In this document: piece by piece, positions 13,467-18,785 of the stretch
Layout of the letters: every line of letters begins with the position of its first letter
Position numbering within the stretch: position 1 is the first letter of the stretch
Made by a program: the position numbers and the translations under genes
The notes under the pieces: generated by a model
Databases searched by the model: none
What the model was told of the DNA's origin: nothing
The model's input: the letters and a program-made list of their open reading frames with translations, nothing else
NCBI GenBank assembly: GCA_025925615.1
Contig: JAICLN010000027.1
Location: 1 to 18,785, forward strand
Source: Actinomycetospora sp.
GTDB lineage: Bacteria > Actinomycetota > Actinomycetes > Mycobacteriales > Pseudonocardiaceae
DNA: 18,785 nt
Reading direction: 5' to 3'

Positions 13467-15829
13467 CGGTCCGCACCTCCGTGCAGCAGCGCCCAGATCC
13501 GGGCGGGCGTGACGGGCAGGTCGTCGACCTCGACGCCGAGGGCGTCGGCCAGGGCGCCCGCGACGACGGCGTTGGGCGCGAGCGTGCCGCCCTCGCCCAC
13601 CCCGCGGGCCCCGGTCGGGTTGGCCGCGGGGGTGCTGACGTGGTCGATGGTCAGCTCCGGGATCTCGCCGGCGGTCGGCATGAGGTAGTCGAGCAGGGTG
13701 CCGGTGGTGAGGTTGCCGACGTCGTCGTAGACGAGGTGCTCGTACATCGCCCCGCCGATGCCCTGCGCGATCGCGCCGGCGATCTGCCCGTCGACGATCA
13801 CGGGGTGCACGATCGTGCCGGCGTCCTCCACACAGACCCAGGACAGGATCGTCGTCCCGCCGGTCACGGGGTCGAACTCGAGGGCCGCGATCTGGACCCC
13901 GGCGGCGAACGCGCCGCGGACCGGGTCGTAGAACTTCGTGCCCTCCAGCCCGGGCTCGAAGCCCTCGGGCAGCCGGTCGGACTGCAGGTAGGCCACCCGG
14001 GCCACCTCGGCCAGCGCGATGACCGGCTTCTCCTGCCCCCGGACGTACACCTGGCCGCCGCGCAGGTCGAGGTCGGAGACGTCGACCTCGCGCAGCGCCC
14101 CGGCCAGCGCGAGCACCTTGTCCCGCACGTCGGTGCCGGCGAGCTGGGCGGCACCCCCGCCGATCACGGCCTGGCGGGAGGAGAACGCGCCGAAGCCCCA
14201 CAGTGACTCGTCGGTGTCGCCGTAGCGCACCGTCACGTCGTCGTAGGCCACGCCGAGGGCGTCGGCGACGACCTGGGCCATCGTCGTCTCCAGCCCCTGG
14301 CCCTGGGAGGTGACGCCGGAGAAGACGGTCACCCGCCCGTCGGGGTTGACCCGCACGGTGCAGGCGTCGTGGCCGGTCCGGAACGGCATCCGCGGCCCGG
14401 CCGACGCGGCGCGGCCCAGCCCGGTGAGCTCGTTGTAGATCCCGACGCCGATCCCGATCGGTCGCTCCCCGGCTTCCCGGCGGCGGGCCTGCTCGGCCCG
14501 CCAGCGCTCGACGTCGAACACCTCGACGGCGCGGTCGAGGCAGGCCTCGTAGGCCCCGGAGTCGTCGACGAGTCGTGACGGCATCTTGTACGGGATGTCC
14601 GCGGGGAGGATGAGGTTGCGGCGGCGCAGCGCGATCGGGTCCATGCGCAGCGCCCGCGCGCCGGAGTCCATGAGGGCCTCCATCGCGAACACCGTCGAGG
14701 GCCGCGCGACCCCGCGGTACGGCCCGGACGGGCTGGTGTTGGTCGCGACGCCGCGCACCGTGGCCTCGTAGTGGGACAGCTTGTAGGGCCCGGTGAGCAG
14801 ACCGCCCGCCATCAGCGGCTCGATCCCCGCGGTCCACGGGTAGACCGAGTACGCGCCGGTGTTGCACCAGACATCGGCGGTGACCGCGAGCAGTTCGCCG
14901 TCGGCGGCGAACCCGGCGCGCAGGACGTAGCGGTGGTCGCGGGCGTGGGTGGCCGCCAGCAGGTGCTCGACGCGGTCCTCGACCCACTTCAGGGCGGTGT
15001 CCGGCGTCGCGATCGCCATGAGGCACAGCGCCACGTCCTCGGGGTAGAGGACGGACTTCACGCCGAACCCGCCCCCGACGTCGGGGGCGATCACGCGGAC
15101 GTCGCCCTCCGGGAGCTCGAGCAGCTCGGCGAGCTGGGTGCGCACGAGGTGGGGCACCTGGGTGCCGGACCAGAAGGTGAGGCGCCGGTCGGCGCCGTCG
15201 AACCGGGCGACGCCGGCGCGGCACTCGATGGGGTTGCCGCCGTGCCGGTTGGTCGTCAGCTCCCGCTCGACGACGACGTCCGCCTGCGCCAGCGCGTCGG
15301 CGGCGTCGCCCGCGCGGAAGGTGCGGGAGAGCAGCAGGTTGTCGGGGGCCTCGTCGTGCACGGGGTCGGTGGGCACGGCCCAGGCGCACACGGTCGGAGC
15401 CAGCGGCTCGTAGTCGACGTCGACGCCCTCGGCGCCGTCCTCGGCGAGGTAGCGGTCGTCGGCCACGACGGCGGCGACGGCCTCCCCGGCGAAGCGGACC
15501 TTCCCGCGGGCCAGCGGCGGCTGGTCGGTCTCGACGTAGCCGGGCAGCGCCGACCGCGCGCGCAGCGACACGGCGCGCATCGCCGGGTGCTCGCCGGTGA
15601 AGACCGTGTGCACGCCCTCGGTCGCCAGCGCCGCCGTCGTGTCGATCGCGCTCAGCCGGGCGTGGGCGATCGGGCTGCGGACGAACGTCACGTGCCGCAT
15701 CCGCGGCAGCACGAGGTCGGACACGTAGCGCCCGCGCCCGGTGAGCAGCCGCGTGTCCTCCTTGCGACGGACCGCGGTGCCGGTGGCGGGCCGGTGTTCC
15801 CCGACGGGCTGGGGCTCGACGGCGGTCAT
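13463..15829 (-). CDS. Molybdopterin-binding large subunit, xanthine dehydrogenase / form II CoxL-like
   Basis: The 788-residue protein has the a/b hammerhead N-terminal domain (RRKEDTRLLTGRGRYVSDL, about 21-39) and the large molybdopterin-binding domain. DVGGGFGVK (250-258), GPYRGVARP (369-377) and GVGEGG with the catalytic Glu near 746 are all visible. True aerobic CO dehydrogenases have AYXCSFR at the loop where this protein has PYRGVAR, which is close to the AYRGAGR of form II proteins. It is therefore a hydroxylase of some other substrate, such as an aromatic, heterocyclic or acyl compound. ATG 15829 overlaps the SDR stop by 4 nt, and the gene's own stop overlaps the FAD subunit start. 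An upstream in-frame start would run into the SDR gene. Confidence 0.93.
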   Translation of the reverse strand: MTAVEPQPVGEHRPATGTAVRRKEDTRLLTGRGRYVSDLVLPRMRHVTFVRSPIAHARLSAIDTTAALATEGVHTVFTGEHPAMRAVSLRARSALPGYVETDQPPLARGKVRFAGEAVAAVVADDRYLAEDGAEGVDVDYEPLAPTVCAWAVPTDPVHDEAPDNLLLSRTFRAGDAADALAQADVVVERELTTNRHGGNPIECRAGVARFDGADRRLTFWSGTQVPHLVRTQLAELLELPEGDVRVIAPDVGGGFGVKSVLYPEDVALCLMAIATPDTALKWVEDRVEHLLAATHARDHRYVLRAGFAADGELLAVTADVWCNTGAYSVYPWTAGIEPLMAGGLLTGPYKLSHYEATVRGVATNTSPSGPYRGVARPSTVFAMEALMDSGARALRMDPIALRRRNLILPADIPYKMPSRLVDDSGAYEACLDRAVEVFDVERWRAEQARRREAGERPIGIGVGIYNELTGLGRAASAGPRMPFRTGHDACTVRVNPDGRVTVFSGVTSQGQGLETTMAQVVADALGVAYDDVTVRYGDTDESLWGFGAFSSRQAVIGGGAAQLAGTDVRDKVLALAGALREVDVSDLDLRGGQVYVRGQEKPVIALAEVARVAYLQSDRLPEGFEPGLEGTKFYDPVRGAFAAGVQIAALEFDPVTGGTTILSWVCVEDAGTIVHPVIVDGQIAGAIAQGIGGAMYEHLVYDDVGNLTTGTLLDYLMPTAGEIPELTIDHVSTPAANPTGARGVGEGGTLAPNAVVAGALADALGVEVDDLPVTPARIWALLHGGADR

Positions 15830-16590
15830 GGCATCGCGAACCCGCCGTTGACCGACAGGACCTGCCCCGTCGTCCACGACGAGCAGGGGGACGCGAGCAG
15901 CAGGATCGTCGGGGTGACGTCCTCGGGCCGGCCGAGACGGCGCAGCGGGTAGAGCGCGGTGATCTTCTCGAGGCGCTCGTCGGAGGTCCCGCCGGTGTGG
16001 GCGGCGAAGTTGTCGGTCTGCACCAGCCCGAGTGACACCGCGTTGGCCCGGATCCCGTGCCGCGCGAGCTCCTTGGCCAGTGATTTGGTCAGGCCGAGCG
16101 TGGACGAGCGGGCCGTGGCGGTGACGGTGAGCCCGGACTCGCCGACCCGCCCGGAGTCGCCCATCAGGGAGACGATCGACCCGCCGCCGTGGTCGGCCAT
16201 CCGCGTGGCCGCGGCGTGCGAGATGCGCAGCGTGCCGGTGACGGTCACGTCGATCTCGTCGGCGAAGTCCGCCGCGGTGCGCTCGAGGAAGCGGCCGCGG
16301 CTGGTGACCGCGGCGTTGTTGACCAGCACGCCGAGGGGGCCGAGCTCGGACTCGACGGTGTCGAGCGCGCGGGCGATCGAGGCGTCGTCGCGGGTGTCGA
16401 CGCCGACCGCGATCGCCTTCACCCCGGCGGTGCGGGCGGCAGCCGCGGCCTGCTCGGCGCCCTCGCCGGAGGTGTGGTGGCCGAACGCGACCTGGGCGCC
16501 CTCGGCGGCGAACGCCTCGCCGACGGCGCGGCCGAGGCCCTGCCCGGCGCCGGTGACCAGCACGGTCGTGCCGGCGAGCTGGAGGTCCAT
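15826..16590 (-). CDS. SDR-fold protein lacking the catalytic tetrad
   Basis: The 254-residue protein has a normal SDR Rossmann half: TGAGQGLG (13-20), VDTRDDASI around 64-72, and VNNAA (90-94). It ends with the usual GRPEDVTPTILLLAS and TGQVLSVNGG. The active site is unlike other SDRs. Aligned on the LGLTKSLAKEL helix, YxxxK reads T157-A-T-A-R161, the catalytic Ser is Gly144, and the tetrad Asn is Thr116. It may bind a nucleotide without classical SDR chemistry, or use other residues. The ATG has AGGAG upstream and lies 24 nt after the hydrolase gene. Its stop overlaps the large-subunit start, so it belongs to the operon. The neighbouring SDR at 5491-6279 has a normal site. Confidence 0.88.
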   Translation of the reverse strand: MDLQLAGTTVLVTGAGQGLGRAVGEAFAAEGAQVAFGHHTSGEGAEQAAAAARTAGVKAIAVGVDTRDDASIARALDTVESELGPLGVLVNNAAVTSRGRFLERTAADFADEIDVTVTGTLRISHAAATRMADHGGGSIVSLMGDSGRVGESGLTVTATARSSTLGLTKSLAKELARHGIRANAVSLGLVQTDNFAAHTGGTSDERLEKITALYPLRRLGRPEDVTPTILLLASPCSSWTTGQVLSVNGGFAMP

Positions 16591-16614
16591 GAACTGCTCC
16601 TGGTGGCGTGGTGG

Positions 16615-17406
16615 CTAGACGGTGACGAAGCGGCGGCGTTCGCCGACGGTGACGATCCGGCCGAAGGCCAGACCGGGGAGGTGGCCGGGGGCGACGAGGT
16701 CGGACGTGTCGGCGACCTCGTCGGCGAGCCGGTTGCGCATCGCCTGCGCGGCCGCCGGGTCGACGTCGAACACGGCCTCCCAGTCGGGCTCGGCGAGCTC
16801 GACCACCGAGTGCGCGACGTCGCCGATCAGCAGCGCCCGCTCGCCGCGGCTGGACACCACGTAGGTGGTCGAGCCGGGCGTGTGGCCGGGGGTCGGGCGG
16901 GCGTCGAGGCCGGGGGCGAGCGTGTGCTCGGCGTCGAAGGTCTCGACCCGCTCACGCAGCGGGGCGAGCTTGCGCGCCGCACCCGGGTCGGCGATCGGGG
17001 CATCGACGAAGTGCGCCCAGTCGGCCTCGTGGACGCGGTAGGTGGCGCGCGGGAAGACGACCTCGCCGCGGCTGGTGGCCCACCCGACGTGGTCGAAGTG
17101 CAGGTGGGTGAAGACGACGTCGGTGACGTCCTGTGGCGCGGTCCCGGTGGCGGCGAGCGCGTCGAGGAACCCGCCGCCGGCGTAGTGGTCGTTGTGGATG
17201 CGCCCGACCCCGGCGTCCACGAGCACCGTCCGGTCCCCGGTGCGCAGCAGGAACCCGCCGAGGGTGAGCACGAGGTCGCCGTGGGCGTCGAGCGCGTCGG
17301 GGTGGCAGGCCCAGCGGTCGTCGCCGGGGGCGGCGAGCACCTCGCGGGCGTTCTCCCGGCCGGTGCCGTCGACGATGGGTGAGATCTCGAGGTCGCCGAC
17401 CTTCAC
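16615..17406 (-). CDS. MBL-fold metallo-hydrolase (lactonase-like)
   Basis: The 263-residue protein is a metallo-beta-lactamase-fold hydrolase. The zinc motif HLHFDH is at 101-106; further ligands are His175 in TPGHTPGS, Asp196 in GDVAHS and His242 in APGHLPG, so both metal sites look complete. The sequence style (GFLLRTGDRTVLVDAGVG and the HxHxDHVG segment) resembles the AHL-lactonase/quorum-quenching branch, but that branch also holds esterases and other lactonases. In this operon it could hydrolyse a lactone or thioester intermediate. The start is GTG 17406, set by a 4-nt GTGA overlap with the CoA ligase stop; the frame is open farther upstream only inside the ligase gene. Confidence 0.9.
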   Translation of the reverse strand: MKVGDLEISPIVDGTGRENAREVLAAPGDDRWACHPDALDAHGDLVLTLGGFLLRTGDRTVLVDAGVGRIHNDHYAGGGFLDALAATGTAPQDVTDVVFTHLHFDHVGWATSRGEVVFPRATYRVHEADWAHFVDAPIADPGAARKLAPLRERVETFDAEHTLAPGLDARPTPGHTPGSTTYVVSSRGERALLIGDVAHSVVELAEPDWEAVFDVDPAAAQAMRNRLADEVADTSDLVAPGHLPGLAFGRIVTVGERRRFVTV

Positions 17407-18785
17407 GAGGGGACCTTCCTCTCCTCGAGGAGGCGGGCCAGCTCGAAGCGCTTCACCTTGCCCGAACCGGTGCGCGGGATCGTCGTCGTGAACCGGATCT
17501 CCGCGGGCACCTTGAACGCGGAGAGGCCGCGGCGGCAGTGCGCACGCAGCTCCTCGTCGTCGAGCAGGGCCTCGTCCGGTGGGTCCCCGCCGGGGACGAC
17601 GAAGGCGACCGGCACCTCTCCGAGGTCGGGGTGCGGGCGCCCGACGACGGCGGCGTCCGCCACCCCGGGCGCGCGCAGGAGGACGCTCTCGATCTCCGCG
17701 GGGTAGATGTTCTCGCCGCCGCGGATGATCATCTCCTTGGTGCGGCCGCAGATCGTGAGGTAGCCGTGCGGGTCGGCCCGGGCGAGGTCGCCGGTGCGGT
17801 ACCAGCCGTCGACCAGGACCTCGGCGGTCTGCTCGGGTTTGCCGTGGTAGCCGCGCATGACGTTCGGGCCCCGGACCCACAGCTCACCCTCGCCGCCGGG
17901 TGGGGCGTCGGTCCCGGTGGCCGGGTCGACCAGCCGGACGGCGAGCCCCGGCAGTGGCAGCCCGCACGACCCGTAGGGCCGCCCGCCGTGCGGCCAGTTC
18001 ATCGTGACCATCGTCGAGGTCTCGGTGATGCCGTACCCGTCGAGCAGCGGGATCCCGAAGCGGTCCTCGAAGGCCCGGTCGAGCGCGGCGGGCAGGATCG
18101 CGCCGGCCGAGATCGCGACGCGGAGCCGGTGCGGCGGCGTGCTCGCGCCGGCGGCCTGCACGAGGTAGGAGAACCCGGTCGGGACGCCGGGCAGCACGGT
18201 GTGGCCGCCGTGGGCGAGCAGGTCCAGCACCCGGGCCGGCGAGAAGCGCGGGAGGATTCGCTCGGAGGCGCCGGTGGCCGCGACCCCGAGAACGCAGAGG
18301 TCGAGGGCGTAGGAGTGGAACAGCGGCAGGCCGCAGAGGACGTCGTCGGCCGCGGCGAGGCCCGCGATCGGCGCCCAGCAGGCCGCGACCACCCAGAGGC
18401 AGCCCCGCATCGTCAGCTCGACGCCCTTCGGCCGCCCCGTCGTGCCGGAGGTGTAGAGCATGAACGCGGTCGCATCGAGGTCCTGCGGGTCGGGCGCCGG
18501 AGTGCGCGGCTCGGTGGCGGTCAGCTCCTCGTAGGCGAGCCAGCCGGGGCGGTGACCACCGGTCAGCACCACGGTCGTGCTGCGGTCGACGAGCCCGGCG
18601 ACCTGCTCGGCGTGCGCGGTGTCGGTGACCACGACCCGGGCGCCGCAGTCGGCGAGCATGTACGCCAGCTCCGCGGGGGCGGCGTCGGGGTTCAGGCAGG
18701 TGGCGACGCCGCCGGCACGGGGGACCGCGAGGTAGGTCTCGGCGGTCTCGACCCGGTTCGCCATGACCATGGCGACCCGGTCGCC
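17403..18785 (-). CDS. Acyl-CoA synthetase / AMP-binding ligase (5' end beyond window)
   Basis: The visible 460 residues lack only the N-terminal part, because the frame runs to the window edge (GDRVAMVMANRVETAETYLA is well inside the fold). The motifs of acyl-CoA ligases are all present: YTSGTTGRPKG (P-loop), GYGITETS, WYRTGDLARADPHGY with GRTKEMIIRGGENIYPAEIE, and the C-terminal lysine in GSGKVKR. The enzyme forms an acyl-adenylate and then the CoA thioester of a carboxylic acid. Its stop overlaps the hydrolase start by 4 nt, so it heads, or lies near the head of, the molybdenum hydroxylase operon. The ATG at 18770 is internal and not the true start. The acid it activates cannot be deduced. 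Confidence 0.93.
   Translation of the reverse strand, partial: GDRVAMVMANRVETAETYLAVPRAGGVATCLNPDAAPAELAYMLADCGARVVVTDTAHAEQVAGLVDRSTTVVLTGGHRPGWLAYEELTATEPRTPAPDPQDLDATAFMLYTSGTTGRPKGVELTMRGCLWVVAACWAPIAGLAAADDVLCGLPLFHSYALDLCVLGVAATGASERILPRFSPARVLDLLAHGGHTVLPGVPTGFSYLVQAAGASTPPHRLRVAISAGAILPAALDRAFEDRFGIPLLDGYGITETSTMVTMNWPHGGRPYGSCGLPLPGLAVRLVDPATGTDAPPGGEGELWVRGPNVMRGYHGKPEQTAEVLVDGWYRTGDLARADPHGYLTICGRTKEMIIRGGENIYPAEIESVLLRAPGVADAAVVGRPHPDLGEVPVAFVVPGGDPPDEALLDDEELRAHCRRGLSAFKVPAEIRFTTTIPRTGSGKVKRFELARLLEERKVPS

Noticed and set aside
13467..15389. Upstream extension of the FAD subunit frame to over 900 residues
   Set aside because: It is the large-subunit gene read out of frame and is rich in Arg/Gly/Pro without motifs.
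13463..15829. True aerobic CO dehydrogenase (coxL)
   Set aside because: The AYXCSFR active-site loop is absent; the loop reads PYRGVAR, closer to form II/xanthine-dehydrogenase proteins.

Overview
The window is about 18.8 kb of very GC-rich DNA with short intergenic gaps, GTG starts and 4-nt ATGA/GTGA gene overlaps. It looks like chromosome of a high-GC actinomycete. A Streptomyces-style gas-vesicle gene order (J-L-S-K) and a protein very close to mycobacterial F420-dependent glucose-6-phosphate dehydrogenase (FGD) fit Pseudonocardiaceae or a relative. That assignment is an inference from gene content and composition.

Layout. (1) 1-2579, + strand: distal end of a gas-vesicle cluster, gvpO - gvpJ - gvpL/F - gvpS - gvpK, translationally coupled from gvpJ onward. 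The shell gene gvpA is not here and should lie upstream. The gvpO reading frame has a long basic/acidic repeat region broken by an in-frame TAG at 55-57. (2) 2603-3826: a SnoaL-like gene divergent from a TetR regulator, with an inverted repeat between them. (3) 3901-4230: a small two-helix YrhK-like membrane protein. (4) 4240-7578, - strand: a probable run GH1 beta-glucosidase > SDR > SRPBCC protein > RraA/HMG-aldolase-like protein. A 65-nt near-perfect hairpin (7631-7695) lies just upstream. (5) 7735-9210: a hypothetical gene, a 45-residue acidic protein missed by usual length cut-offs, and an EamA/DMT-type transporter. (6) 9329-12017, - strand: enoyl-CoA hydratase family protein with an odd start region, a P-loop kinase-like ATPase, and fgd. 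(7) 12121-18785, - strand: a tightly coupled operon, CoA ligase (cut by the window end) > metallo-beta-lactamase-fold hydrolase > SDR-like protein > molybdenum hydroxylase large, FAD and 2Fe-2S subunits.

Working together: the GvpO/J/L/S/K proteins are accessory or minor parts of gas-vesicle assembly. The last operon reads as a catabolic unit: activation of a carboxylic acid to its CoA thioester, hydroxylation by a xanthine-dehydrogenase-type molybdoenzyme, and downstream hydrolysis or redox steps. Its substrate cannot be read from sequence. The motif at the active-site loop argues against a true aerobic CO dehydrogenase.

Most notable points: the interrupted gvpO repeat region, whose copies differ only synonymously in the frame with the stop; an SDR-fold protein lacking the whole Asn-Ser-Tyr-Lys tetrad inside the molybdenum operon; an enoyl-CoA hydratase whose best ribosome site points to an ATC codon; the 65-nt hairpin before the glucosidase; and a palindrome containing the stop codons of two convergent genes. 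I saw no tRNA, rRNA, CRISPR array, insertion sequence or phage gene.
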